Part shown: piece after piece, positions 11,230 through 25,200 of the stretch
Layout: the number at the start of each line of letters is the position of its first letter
Numbering within the stretch: position 1 is the first letter of the stretch
Assembly: GCF_964340395.1 (NCBI RefSeq)
Contig: NC_135562.1
Location: 10,629,634-10,693,633, forward strand
DNA: 64,000 bases
Reading direction: 5' to 3'
Source of the DNA: Glandiceps talaboti
Lineage: Eukaryota > Hemichordata > Enteropneusta > Spengelidae
Position numbers and translations under genes: made by a program
The notes under the pieces: model-generated
The model's database searches: none
What the model was told of the DNA's origin: nothing
What the model saw: only the letters and a program-made list of their open reading frames with translations

Positions 11230-14200
11230 AGCACAAGAACTGTTATGCCTTGAAATAAAATTGATTTTATAAAGGCCTGCTGGAGAACAAAGTAGAAGAA
11301 AAATACGCAAACATGTAATATAAAGTATGCAAGCATGTTGTTTTTTTAGAATCCTTATTGAAGCATTCAACACTAAAATTACAGAATTTGATGACTTAAA
11401 AGATGGCTTTGCAAATATTGTTAAAAATAGAATTGGAATTGTAAAATCAAATATTTTCATAGTACATAATTTTATTAAAATAAGCCTTAAAAAATATTGC
11501 TATTTTCTTTATTTTTCATATTATTTGACACTGCCATTACAGAATTTGATCATAGCTGTAAAAATATCACTTTTGAGATTATAATTGAAACGGTAAAATG
11601 AAACACTTTCAAATATGAATAGTACATTTGTCGACTTTGAACACAATTTCTCGCGAATAAAACGAGAATTGCTTTGAAAAGATAATTGAAACAGCAAGAT
11701 CAAATCTTTTCACACCGTTACTTCTGAAATTTCATCACAAATGAATTTCTTACAAACTGACTTTCAATATATTGCTTTTAATAGACAAATTAAAAACCAC
11801 ACATGACTGAAGGTGTTCAACAGACACTTTCACAGGCAGGTTTAGGGTGACCGACACAGACTAATTTTACTGTAGGCCACACCCTTACACAGACTACACA
11901 TATTACATCCAACATCAATCTCTTTTTGATCATTTAATGTCCTTTTTTTTTTATGTCCATCATTTTTTTATGTCCATCAATTCTAAATTATTGTTTCCTC
12001 TCAGGATATTACTTGGAATCCAATATCATTGTCCGTTCTTAAAATGTTAAAAATCCAATTTTATGTAGCGGGGTGGGTTTTGTGTCACATTTCTTCTGTT
12101 GAACACTAGAGTCGATGACGTTGTGTTGACAGAATATTTCCTTGAACTGTTTCACGTATTCATTATTTTCTTACCTCTTGATAAAACCAAGCAGAAGTGA
12201 AATTTTCTGTTAATAATGTTCTTCACTATATTCCTTTCTCTGTCCAATTCAAAATAGCAAACACTTATTTTTGTTCATGTCTTTCCAAGTAACCTTTCAT
12301 AGTATTAAGAATGCTACTTAATATTTGACTAACTAAAATTTCTTTTATCAAAAAAGCTGTCACTGCACTCCTCTCTAAACAAACCATACCATCGTTACTT
12401 TTTGTTCCAAGTCAATTTTTCATAATACAACTTGATATTTAAAATGATTTTGCCTTCACACGATTTGATATTTGAATGACTTCATTCTGTGTAAAATCAA
12501 GCACCCTGAGACTTCACTCTCCACTCATTAATATTACATTCACATTATCTTGCATACAGGGCCGTCGACTTCCTGTTTTCTGAAGGAAGGCAGTATTATA
12601 CCAGTAATTTTCCTTAAGTGTTGGAATATCTCACCTGATTAGCATTTCCTCAAATGTTAATAAAACATCAACCTCTTTACAAAGTTATTAAATTAACATT
12701 AAAATGTTTAAAAAACACGACTTCTGCTTGGGTGTATAACAGATGATAATTATGTAACAGAATACCACCATGGGAATCAAGAAGTCAGTTTTGACATTGG
12801 ACACTTTCTTATCACACAGACAATATCTGTGATCATGATCTACATATATCAAGTATGTTTTCAAAAGATTTTATCTTTTAATAAGGAAACAGTGTTTTTT
12901 TGTTCCAAATGATCTCAATTTGGCAATGGTGGATTTTATCACCACGCAACCAATACATACGTTGTAGAGTATTGATCAAATAATGATTATAAAAAAAATT
13001 CTTCAGAAAAAAAAGGTGTTCTGCCCGTCCTATGTTTGAACTTATATTCAACTCACATTTGAAATATAACAGTTCAACACTGAAGTGGTGGAATATCTAT
13101 GATATATATAATTCAAATAATTTCAAGGACTTTAAATGTAAGTAAATCAACTACCTGCTTTCAAATCTGAAAATCATTTCTAATGGTGGATCACCTGATT
13201 TGAAAGCCAGAGACAAGTCTTTTTTAACTACTTCAAATCTTGTTTAATTTCAAAGCATAGTAAAAACTATGGTCACAATTTCTCGTCTATAAAAGTAAGA
13301 CTATTTATGTAAGAAATACAAAATCTCCATTACAGTTTTGGGGAAAGATTTTGTTGTAGGGATTAATGACAAATAATAATATTATGGGAAGTGAGGCTTT
13401 ACCTTTTTCAAAAAGGAAAGAAAATATTATTTTGACCCAATTTTCCAAGCATAACAACGATAAAATTTGTAACAGTTTAAATATTTTAAAAGGAGAATTT
13501 CATCCCTATGTAAGAATATATCTCCATTACAGTTGAGGGGAATAGTTCAGTTCTAAAGGCAGGAAATGACGATCGTAATCATTGCCCCCCCCCCCTTTCC
13601 ACACCCCCACTCTGAACATAATGAGAGTCAAACATGTCAACAAGGACAAACTATAAATATTATCAAATAATAAGGAACAGTTACACTAGGAAGATATTTG
13701 ACATTGTATTTGAAATTACAAATCAAGGTTTTTTTTCTGAAATCTACTTTTCGCAATTTTTACAAATTTCAGACTACACTAACAATGACATTGAATGAAA
13801 AGATGAAAAGGAAATAAAATTATTCAAACTTGAATCTGATGTCAATAAATTCTACAATAATAATGTGTGACTCGTCATTGAAAATGGGAAAAAAATGAAA
13901 AATTCATGAAAAGATAATAAAAATCATAGTGATGAAGTAGACAAAAAAAAGAATATGAAGATGAAAATAACACTCAAGACTAGAAATTTACAATTTTATG
14001 GCTAGACTCTGATGCTATTTTTACCAGTCTCACAGCAGTTCAGTAAATTAAAACTGAAACCTATGTTCCATATATGTATATCATTATCATAATCAGTATA
14101 TTTTGCAAGTATTATCATCAGTAATTTTTTAGAGGGTATTCACTCGTGTTGACATTGTAATTTAAACAAGAACAAAACTAAACAATCACACCTTTCATGT

Positions 14201-14630
14201 TTCTCATTTTCACTCTTTTTTGTGTAGTTTCAGTAAGCACCTTATTGAAAATCTCTTTTGTACAAGTTTGAGTATAGAGTAACCGCTATAACATGAAATA
14301 TTTTGGTACAACAAACAAAGCTATTAATCCTTTCAATAACAACTACTTCCTGTCTTAACCAGACTACAAAAAATGTCTTTTTCTTTAACTTTTCACCATA
14401 TTTCTACATAATTTTAGATTGAAAACCTGGACATAATACCTAGTACACTGTCTGCGTTAACATTTCCCCCCAAACAAGTACCCTGATTTTGTTCACAGCT
14501 GTTTAATTCGGTTAAACCAAAAAAGATTAAATGACAAGAAATTCAGAATATACCCTATCTACTCATACAATATTACTTGTTCTGCATGTTAATGAATTGA
14601 CTTGTAGTTTTTTATGTCTCTCAGTGGGGG
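11230..14630. other. No gene seen
   Basis: AT-rich DNA with homopolymer tracts, including poly-C at about 13586-13597. The overlapping open frames at 11212-11703 on both strands have no family resemblance and biased AT codon content. No element ends are recognised. Confidence 0.4.
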
Positions 14631-14669
14631 GTTTTTTTTTTGCATTTTTTTTTTTTTTTTTTTTTTTTT
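14631..14669. repeat. Poly-T tract
   Basis: Two T runs separated by 'gca', the second about 25 nt long. On the minus strand this is a long A tract, which could be the tail of an old retroposed copy, but no body was identified. Confidence 0.9.
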
Positions 14670-14998
14670 GCTAAGTTGTCGAAACCAAGTACCAGAAGGG
14701 AAATCCCAGTATTAGAATGAAGAAATGTAAGGAATCCCAGTAATTATACTCCTGGTATAGTTTACCGTCTTAGCAACTTACTTTTTCCAAACACAGTTAC
14801 TATGTTTAACATGTCCATACATATTTACAGGTGAAAGTCCACTCAAATGTTGAAGACTAAATAATGAGAATTCTAGTTTTTGCAACTTAGTAAATTCTAC
14901 AAAGTATCCTGTACATAATTCAACATTTTTAACTGGGAATTTGTCAGCAAAAAAAGAAAAGTATAATTTCCTGTACATTCAACATCAAATTTGGATGT

Positions 14999-15071
14999 AG
15001 TCTAGTCCCTACATGGTATCATTACAATTTACACCTCCACTTAGATAGAAACAACGTTGGCATCCAAACTA
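14999..15071 (-). mobile_element. AGTCT-ended family, copy 3 (reverse)
   Basis: It reads 'tagtctagtccctacatgg' at the left and 'gttggcatccaaact' at the right, the reverse complement of the family consensus, with 'atcattacaatttacacctc' inside. Confidence 0.75.
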
Positions 15072-17105
15072 CTTGAATGAGAACCTCCAGTAAAATGAAA
15101 GGAAACCAGATAGATTTTTACCTACTTACTGTCCTTACAAAGGGTGTAAAACAAATAAGCTCCTCCAAATATACAACTATTGTATTGAACTGTTAGTAAG
15201 TAGATTCCTATAATTGTATCATGTGGTAAAAAAAAGACAGGATTTATTAAAACATCCATCAGTGTAATAAAATTTGACACCAATCATACAGTGACACTTC
15301 TGTTCATCTCACTCTCATGGTCGTAAACCACAGCCTCTTTTACGGCACCATCCAAGACACACCTTTTCAATATTTCGCAGTGTCACGGAAGAATTAAATA
15401 ACAGCTCTGGTTTGTGAGAATGCTCGTTCTTAATTTAAACCAAATTAGTATGTATACTAGCTGCCACACTAATTTATATACAGTTTCACACCTTAACACT
15501 GCTCAGTCATTTTTTTGCTGACAAACTAAAACTGTCTGTACATCCACAGACTTTGTAATAATTTACTATACATTTATAGTGACTTTGTGACACTGTTCAC
15601 ATACATTGTTCTTCTCAAACCACAAATAGTACATGCTATACTAGCACCATTGTCTAACTTTCCTCTCCGAAATACACTGACAACATTATTACACAATATC
15701 AACTATCATTAAAATGTATCAAGTTTACAAAATCAGATTCTGCTATTAAGATCCTGGGATGAGTGCAACTGACACCTACGATAGATAAACCACCCTTATA
15801 TCTCCTACACCATGTAAACTGGCTGCAATTTTAGTAACTTTTAATTCTAAGTCCCCAACAAAGCCACTTTCACAAGCTATTCATTGTAGTACCCCTATCA
15901 GTACAGTGGTCTACAAACATATGGCACAGCAAACAAACCAAGTATTATGAATCATTTACACCATTTCCATTGCAACACCTCTCCACCCCCCTCCCTACTG
16001 GCTGCTAGCATTTTATATTTTTTTTAAAATTCTATCACACCATCTCACCAAAGATTATGTTTATCACAATTCTGTAAAAGAGTGACCTTGAGTGGCCAGA
16101 CTGCTGTGCCAAACAGAAAACTAAAAGTATGTGTTCATACTAACTAAAACTTACATTTGTCAGGCGAGGACAGAATGATTATGTTGAACATCCAATTAAG
16201 TGATAAATATTGTTATCTTTGTTATAAGTAAGGGTTGTAGTAAGTACAATTCACCTCAGTAAACCCACAGTTTTTCATCCCTCTGTTAAACCATGGATCA
16301 AGTTCTCTTTACACAACATGGCTTTAGATGTAAAACTGTGTACATATTACTACATATCTAACTCCCTGTTACTATGGGGTCTGGAATCCCTGCATAAGTA
16401 CAAGCAGGAAACTAAATTTTATCCTATTTCCTTCCTTCTATTTGTAGAAACAGTACTGTAACAAAGAGCAAACAATAACTGACATGTACTTCAAGAATGC
16501 TTACTGTGAACTATAAGGCTCAACTTTTAAATCTAGTACAGTAAGTTACAAAATACTACACTAGTTTTACACAATGTCTCAACATTTCCAGCTTTTTTTC
16601 TTCTTCAGAAATGTCACAGGAAAATAAATTCTTATTTATTCTTTTAATGTACTTGTTTTTATTTCAACGAGAATAGAATAAACTGGTAACAAAAAACCTG
16701 ACATCGATTTAGACAAAAATGAAATCCTGGAAAATAAGATAACCAGCAGTACGATATTTTATTTTCAGTATGTTGAGCCACAGTTGTGTTTTTTTCATTA
16801 ATTTTTAGTCAAGCAACATCAAATCATATTTTCGATGATTCAGTTGATAAAGTTTGTTCTGTATCGCCTGAAAAACCTCAACAAATTTCTAGATTTTTAA
16901 TAAAACTTTTATCTTTTAAAGACGAACTAGGTAATTATTGAAATAATCAAAACTATATCAATTTCAACTTTGTTCAATGATTGTTGTAAGTGGACTTATA
17001 ACGCCCTGTCCCATCTTGAATCCGTTCAAAACTGATTCAAACAGAATGGATTCCGTTAAATCAGATTTCTGTTCCAAGAAAACTGAGAAACTGAATCATT
17101 ACTTG
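15072..17105. other. No gene seen
   Basis: AT-rich stretch without long open frames, RNA genes or clear repeat ends. Confidence 0.45.
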
Positions 17106-17222
17106 AGTCTGGATGGCAACATGGTTACTAACTAAACCACTAGACTGTAAGTGGAGGTGTAAATCGTAACGATACAGACTAGACTAGTATAAATCATAAT
17201 GGTATCGTATAGGAACTAGACT
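17106..17222 (+). mobile_element. AGTCT-ended family, copy 4, with internal duplication
   Basis: It starts 'agtctggatggcaacatgg' and ends 'tcgtataggaactagact'. The 3' half ('taaatcgtaacgatac...agact' and 'taaatcataatggtatcgta') is present twice, making this copy about 30 bp longer than the others. Confidence 0.78.
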
Positions 17223-18580
17223 ACTTGTGCTTTTGCATCAGTTTCAAACTGATTCGATAGTTTAAACTGGCTTTAGTCCATATGGGGGGGGGGGGGGGGT
17301 GAGGAGACTATTCGACTTCAATCCAATTTCAATCCACTTCAAAATTTGATGAAGGGATACCGCTATTATTATTTTTACTCTCTTTTCTACAGTTTGTTTT
17401 TTATTTCTCTGATCACTTTGCATTTCTGTTTAAGTTTGTGATTGAGGGCAATACATATTGGGGGAAAAAACCTTCAAAAGCCAGGTAGGATTCTTTTTTT
17501 AATTTGCAGACATTGATGGATCACGAATAATAACAAACTATATTCATATTAAACTAATATCATATCCTTCATCAAGAATTTTCTAATTACATTTTTTTTT
17601 AATTCCACAAAAATTTGTTTTTCTCATAAAACAGCTTTTCAATATGTTTGAAGACAAATGTTTCTCTGACTACCAAGAATAAGTACCTACTACATTTTCA
17701 AAGCTTAACAGGAATACACATTGGGAAATTTCCTATATCATTGCATCAATTTCACAAGCTGACCCATTTTTCCCCTTTTTAGGGGCGTGTCTTTTTACTA
17801 CATTGGTCAAAATCTACTCTATTTTGACAGTGTAAAACAATATCAGTAAAGCTCACAGAAGAAGTGACAAACTGCTGTTAATGATTACAAACTACAAAAT
17901 TAGAAATGTCTAAAATTCCAGACAAAAAGGCCTTTGCCTGTACATATTATATAACATAAAATATAATCTCACCATATTACAATGCAATGGTTTCTCATGA
18001 CTTTAACATCAAAGGGCTTTACTTGAATTTAATATCAATTTCGGGAAAAAAATTAAAAAGTTTAATTCTTATTGTTGATTCTTTTAATTTATATTTTTTT
18101 TCTTCCCTTTTTGCTGATTCACTCATGGCTGTAGTATAAACAGCTTGTTGTCCCTCACTTGGAAGCTGTCCACCCCCACAAAGAATCATCTGTATCCTTG
18201 CCAATATGCAAATTATACACGTATGCTGCAAAGGGCAAATATAGCACTGTGGAAAAAAGGCTGCTTTTATTCTTACAATACATCAACTTTTTACAGATGT
18301 GATTCAAAAATAATACGGAAGAACCGAAAAAATTTGAAACAGACAATTTTTCTACTAACTTCCACATGTAGCACTCTCTAAAAGTCGTTCACTTTCGATC
18401 AAAAGTGATTTAAACTATCACCAAGAAGTTCAAAGCAAATACATTAAAATGGGAAAAGTTGACAATACATCACACAGAAAGGTCATCTGGTAAGCTCTGA
18501 ATTACAAAATTAAACTTGAAAGTTGGGCTTGACTTTGTTGAATGTTCAAGAAAAGTGACAGAAAATATAGTGAGCGACAA
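17223..18580. other. No supported gene; poly-G tract and one weak exon-like segment
   Basis: A run of about 17 G lies at 17284-17300. A short minus-strand exon-like segment at 18155-18225 is discussed among the rejected items. The rest is AT-rich and shows no coding signal. Confidence 0.4.
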
Positions 18581-21500
18581 GCTCACTCGTTTTAAAGACT
18601 GCACAGCTCTCAATACAATACTTTATGCAGTTTCAGAAAACGCGTCCTCTTTCAGTTTTAGCGTCTGTCTGTCGCGCGAAAGAAAAGAAACATGGCGGAG
18701 CCAGCGACACCTTTTATTTCACTCGCACTTCAAACTTCCAAAATATTCTTTTAAACTGAATTCAAGCAAAAGGAAGTTAATAAAAGTATACCCCTATATA
18801 CTGTTCTTTTCATTAAGTATGACCACGTCCTCACAATTTACTTTAAATCATGAAAATATAATGGCGCAAGAAGTTATACGTGTGCACCCCCGTTGAACTC
18901 TAGCCACACTTCACTCAAAACTAAAATCCCCAAATTTCCTGAAACCAAAAGTCCGTCATTTCGAAACAGGAAAAAGTTCTTAAATGACAGTAGCGACTAT
19001 CAACTATTATAAACACGTTCTTTAGCTTTCTATGTATGTCTCGACCAGATGTGAACGTTAAAACTAATAAATATCATGTGTTTTGGAAGGTTTTTCGAAC
19101 TCTATGAGGTTTCGAAAAGTACTGCTAGCTCAGAAAAACAGAGCTCAACGATGGACGCTGTAACTCACAATATCGTGAAAAAATCATTAAAATCCCATAA
19201 AACATTTGAAACTAAACCAGCGAAAGTGAAGAACAATTATTATTGCATCTCAAAACGTAACTGTGTTTGAGACTTGTGACGTTTTGATGTTAAAAATACG
19301 AATTGAAAACCAATTTCTCACCGTTTTTTCAGCAGATCACAAGCGCCATTACAGTCACGAGTCAGCGCAGCCCTATATTTGCATAAAATTTACATACATT
19401 AGCTGGTACCGCCATTTACCTTTCCACGCAAGCGCAGTCTTTGGCTGTTCCAAGTAATATTTCCGCGGTAATGCTCCCTCTGGAGAAATACTTATTTATC
19501 GATGGCATGAGGCCATTTTTGGGTAATGCAAACATTATAAACATAATCCCTAAACCTGATACATTGTTCGAGGATGATTTACTAAACAAATGTACTCCAA
19601 GGTCAAAAAAAGTTAAGAACAATTGTAAATTCTTTCATTTGGAAAGGAGGACTGGGAAAGCTCAAATAAATAGTATTACTTTTTATTGTAATATATGTTG
19701 ATTTGTATTTATATCATCTACGAAATACAGACTATTAGGAATCTGTGAAAAAATGAAAAAAAAAATGAAAAGGACGATTTTTATCAAGGCTTTTTGTCGT
19801 TATACAAAAATGAAATGGAGGGCGCGATGAAGCACTCATCCTGTAACAGGAAGTACATTACGTAACCTAGCAACCACTGAACTTTAGAAAGAACTATTAT
19901 TGTCGTAGATGGCGCTATACAAGTCCCTCTCATATTATCGTGTCATGCGATGCGAATCACGCGAATGTGTCCGACGCAGTGGTGTTTGGAATACGGTATG
20001 TTCATGTTGGGAAATCATGTGGAAAAAAGCTGTTTGGAATCACCGCTTTTCTAAATAGTCATTTTAATGACGATAATATCCTGTAAAATACAATTGTACA
20101 ACCATGTGTGGACTCAAGCACCCATCTGTGATTTTAATGTTTACTTCCATGTTTTGGCCAATTTGAAAATCTCTGTTTAAAACTGTGAAAAGTACAGATA
20201 TAGTCTTTGTACTGTTGAATTAACAAGAACGACACGACTATCTGAATTAGTTACTATAATATAGTTTACTCAGGAATAATACCGAAAGATTTTTTCCGTT
20301 TATACACCGCCACCGACGTAGTTAGATTTACTTGTATCTTTTACGAACAGTTGTACAATTTTATATAAAAACAAAATTTCAAAAAACACAGTTATACATT
20401 TAAATTGATAAATAATTACTAAAGCATTATGATCATAATTAATGCTATCAGATGCGATATGGTGTATATGTAACTTATAGCACAAATATCGGCCGGGAAT
20501 CTGCCCTTGTGTGATCACCATAACAACAATAAAAGAATGTGAACAAACGCCACCGACGGTCGAAACGTGATACATGTTACATGCAAAGATACGGTTACGT
20601 CTTTTCATTAGTGTGTCTGTCACTAATTGTTTAGTCAATAATGCAATTGACAATTGTCTATTCAGTAATAATGAGGAAACAATGTAGGTATAAGTGAATG
20701 ATCCCACTTAACATTTCAGATATTATATTATGGAGGTATGTCTAAATTTTTACACATTTTTTCCCCTTTTACAATTCATTTAAAAATTTAACTTTTTGAA
20801 ATCCCCATAACACTTTGCAAATATATAAATACATCGTCACTTGTGGATTTTATTTTGTAGGGGAAAATATATCGCATTTTAATAGGCGGCGTGACAGAAT
20901 AAGCGGATTCATCGACTCCATAGCTAGCTAGGTGTTCTATCACTATGCCCGGTATTTTCTATGCCTACAGGTGGCTTCGAAAAATTATCAGCTTAACTTT
21001 TCTCGGTAACTTTGATTGTTAGATTCGATTGAAATTCATTTATTCCAAAAGCCGGCGCTCACTTCACATGTAACTTAAGGTAGAAGTATTAAGATAACTC
21101 TATTACCTTTTGTTATATCGTGGTTATTGCGATTCATGTATACTAAATGAAAGCGACAACAATTACAAGAAAGCGACATCAATCAAAGTCTGTCTTTGAA
21201 GATACCCAATCAGATAAAAGGGAGAGTTATTAGAATTTATATAGGAAACACAGTCTTGTCCAATGAAAATAAAAACAAGAACAAAACATTTGTTTATTTT
21301 TTGTTTTCTCCTGACATTTGATAGTTACTGTATTTAATAGATGGTTTTGGATGTTCGAAATGGGAAGTGATCGGTGGTACGGTAGTGACTTGTTCCCAGA
21401 AGAAGCCATGACTCACAGGTTTCTAGATTAGATGTGTGTTACAGTTTGCAGAGAACAACTGTAGACGACGGACGGCAGTATTCGAAGACTTATAGTAGGG

Positions 21501-22200
21501 CACGCCACGTCTTCACATTCAGATATTAGTGTTGTCATGAGTCGAGTGGTCAGTTGACGGAACAGCCATGATTTAGAGGGTGAGTGTAAGGTCAGGTGAT
21601 CAGGAGGTGTTAGATGACAAGTGTATCAACCCAGAGTTGAGGTCATCATATCACCATGTGTGTCGGCACGGAGCGAGTGCAGCCCAACTATCCATACGGA
21701 GAAACTGCCGCTAAAAGCACGTACGTATGAACAGGTAACATGTCGATAGCCGTGTCATACACTTTTGATCACTATTTTCAATCGATTTATACTTAAAATT
21801 GCTTAGATCGATAATTTTTTATAAGATTTTTTCCCTCTCTTTGGCGGGGGTGTTGTGCGGTATTTGCAGTGTACATTTTCTAAGGTCATTTGTTGAATAC
21901 TTCGATGCAAGGACATGGACGGCATAGAACTCGGAGCAACGCTGTTCTGTCTGTCCGATCAGCTAATACACACCGATCCCCCCCTTACACCTGTTAACTT
22001 TGTACTTTTTCCATGTACGGTTAGTGTAGTGCCCAGTATCTCCCCAAAGTTACTTTTTTCTTTTGACTAACTCGACATTGATGATGAGTTTAACTATGAT
22101 TGTAACGACAAGGTCACCCAACACTAGCTCGTTGCGTGTCCACGCCCAAGCGCCCTTGTAACGCTGCTCAACATTTCACGCCTTTATCATTTCACGATCA
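18580..22200. promoter_or_regulatory. CpG-richer region, probable promoter area
   Basis: CG dinucleotides, rare in the first 18 kb, become frequent here (for example around 18640-18720, 19380-19500, 19800-20000, 20860-20950 and 21340-21730). There are clusters such as 'gtctgtcgcgcgaaag' and 'ccgcggtaa'. This is the composition expected around transcription start sites. No complete gene could be built in either direction. A candidate plus-strand start exon lies at 21656-21720. Confidence 0.4.
21656..21720 (+). CDS. Candidate first coding exon, unknown protein
   Basis: ATG in fair context (caccATGt) opens a frame reading MCVGTERVQPNYPYGETAAK then S, T, with balanced codon use unlike the surrounding DNA. 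A possible donor follows at 21721 (AGCAC|GTACGT, phase 2); without splicing, the frame stops four codons later. A second donor-like site (GAACAG|GTAACA) lies just downstream. I do not recognise the peptide. If real, it could start the same transcript as the exons at 27.8-29.4 kb, but at least one connecting exon (phase 2 to phase 1) would be missing. Confidence 0.33.
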
Positions 22201-25200
22201 CGTTCCTCAAGATTGTCAATATTTTTCCGTCATGAAAACCATGTACACTTGGAAATACCTGACGAGTTGGATGAATCGAGAAACTTTACCCAGTTCCATG
22301 CGTTAAAAATGGACAAGAAAAGTCGTGAAAAACGCTGTTGAAATGGGAGGTCAAATTGTGTATATGAATTGAGGCCAGTGGGGCCATTATATTAATATAT
22401 GATGGCCTTACTAAGGCCCGTGACCTCATTGTGACCTTAAACTTAAGTCATTTATAAATCACTTTTTATGATCAATGTCAATGAAACATCAAAATGTTTA
22501 TATGACAAATATTGTTTTATATTTCATTTTTCCATCTTATATAAATATATCTGTAATGTGTTTGAAATTATGCCGGGGTCACTTCCCATCATGAATACCT
22601 AAGAATTGCTGAGTAATAGAGTGATTTTTACAATGAAAAGATTTAGTTGATCATGATGTGTTATAAATATGTTATTATGAGATACATTTGATTCATGTTC
22701 AAGGTGGCATTTTTAAACATTCCAGAATGAAATGCGGGGTTTTTATGTGACACTGGTATCCCCATAAATCATGTTAGTTTGGTTCCAAAGTTCTGCATAG
22801 TTGAGGTCACATACAAGGCTACAAGTTCAAGTAGATCAAGTTAACTATAGTTTACGAAGTTAATAATTCAAAAAATCCTCCCTTTTTATCTTTTGTAAAA
22901 AGTCATGATTGAGGGAAAAAAACAGATTTTTTTTCAAATAAAGATTATCACAAATTTACAGCATTTATTTGATCTCATTTGTTCATTTCAATATATATTG
23001 AAAAAGTTACTCATAAATTTAAAATATATCTGTTTTTGAATTCGTTAAAAATCTGAGTAGTTCAGTGGGAAGTTAGAGTCATGAATGTGGCTACCTTAAG
23101 GTATGACACCAATTTGCAAGATGGCTGCAGTTAGCTGAACAGCAGTCATTGTAGTTGTAGACGGGCACAACGATGGAAAGAAAAAATCCCTGACTAAGTT
23201 GAAATATCTCCTATGGAAGATGGTACATTGGACACATATTGTGAAGAGAAAAGGGGAAAAAAGAAGAAAAATGAGGCTAAAATTGCAGTGGCCTCAAAAA
23301 GCACACACGATGAGTAATGGAAGGCATGGCTTGTGACTCAGATCGAATATACGTGCTACAAATATAGCACTAGAAGAGAATGGCCTTGAACCTATGAGAT
23401 TGTATTATAGATGGATTGGGAATGGAATATTAGACAAATTTATTACATTGCAAGGTTTAATACTTGTCATTGAACATTTTACCTTGGAATATAAAGCAGG
23501 AAATAAATTGAGAAATGTGAAAAGATGGTCAAAATGAAATTAAAGGAAATGGTGTTCTGAAAAGTGAACAGAGAAAGAATGCAGAAAGTATGAGAGGACT
23601 GTGACAAGAAGACGGCCATGAGAAGTGATATTTGTCTTGGATTGTGTAAAACTGCCGTCAAACTAATTAATAAAGCTAGTAAATTTACATTTTATACATG
23701 TATTTATTTGAATGAGCCAAATAATTATAAATAATTGTGTACTGCAACAAAATAAATGAACTTAGAATTGTATGTCTTTTTAACACAAATGTGGGTTTTT
23801 TTCCAAATGAAGACACTCTATTTTGAGAATTTCATCTTGAACTAAGTCAGTGAAATGATTGTCATTAATAGTTATGTAATAAATCATTTGTAGCATTTGT
23901 TCTAATCAGCATTTTTGTTGTTGAAAATATTTGAATGTTGCGAATTTTTTTTGATGATTGTAGAAGTGTTAATTCGAGAGAGACCTGTTTCCTTGATTGT
24001 GACTAGTTAACTTTGTTGCCTACAGATGTTTCCATTTTGTGACAGTGTTGCTATTTTTATGACAGTGTTTCCATTTTGGGGTTTAAAAACATAACTGTAC
24101 AGCCATGTGTACAAAATGGCTGCTGTGTGGCCATGAGTGATAAATGGACTGGGACATAGCTGAACGACAAACGGACAAATGTAAAATGTATCACTGAAAA
24201 ACAACATGAAAATGGTTTTCTGGATTATATTAATAGTGGGCAGCTCATCAAGTTGTCAACCTATTAATGTTTTAAATATGTAAAAATTTGAAATTATGAT
24301 TAGTTTAAATTGTGAATAAATTAGAACATATGGGTTGTTAGAATACGTATTGCTGAGTAGCAAATAACTAATGGTTGGCCTTTAATGGTATGAACACAAT
24401 AATTATTCAGTGCAGACAGTCAATCAAGGTTAGGAGGAAATGTAGCAAGTACAAGGTCAGTTTGATGACTAAAAATAAAGTCCTTGGTGTTAAATTACGT
24501 AGATATTAGCCCTAATGTGTCACAAGTTGAAGTCTGGTGTGACATGATGTATCCGTACAGCAACATATCACATCGGGCAACTTTTTTCTTTCTTTTTTTT
24601 TTTTGTTTCTTAAAATACTTACAAAATGATCATTCAAACCGGAAGTCACTTCAAAAAAAAGGAAGAAAAGAATGATAAAATTCCCAATGTGCCTCACTTT
24701 TAGTTTGAATCACATCCTTGGAGAAATTATTGCGAAGAAGTCAGTTTCAAATTAAAAAAATTGGTGAAAAATGTAAATTATTTTTCAGTCTAGTGATGGG
24801 GTTTAAAATTAGGGTTGTTTTGGTCTTGAGAAATAAACGTACAAAATAGAAATACTGTTAGTATTGGCCATTGTAAATGTACTTATAAAATATTCATATT
24901 ATGAGGGAAAAGATTATCGTTCGTGGAATTTCTTTAATCTTGATCAGTGAATTTTAAAAAAAATATGGAAAACACACGAAGGAGCTCAAGTGGCAGATTT
25001 GATATTGATAAAAAGATTGGTTTTCCTTCTCCATTTTTACAATCAAGGTAATTCAAGGTTTCAAAATTTTGCCATAGTGCGTGGTCCAAGTTCTTGACAA
25101 AAAGTGAGAAAGAACCTAGCATAATGAAAATTAGCATAAGCAAATTAACATAATCATTACCTTGAAAATCAAAAGACAAATTTAAAGTGGCGGCCATTTT

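Noticed and set aside
18155-18225. Minus-strand exon-like segment reading YVYNLHIGKDTDDSLWGW then TASK and stop, after a good acceptor (ccctttgcag)
   Set aside because: The peptide looks plausible, but no upstream exon with a phase-1 end was found between 18.2 and 22 kb, and I do not recognise the protein. One 71-nt exon is not enough to call a gene.
18692-18754. Plus-strand 20-codon frame starting MAEPATPF in strong Kozak context
   Set aside because: It ends at a stop after 20 codons with no donor before it; perhaps a short upstream frame in a 5' leader, but unsupported.
19416-19622. Minus-strand frame ending at a donor-like GAAAG|GTAAAT
   Set aside because: The frame does not join in phase to any downstream exon, including 18225; the composition is CpG-rich promoter-like DNA.
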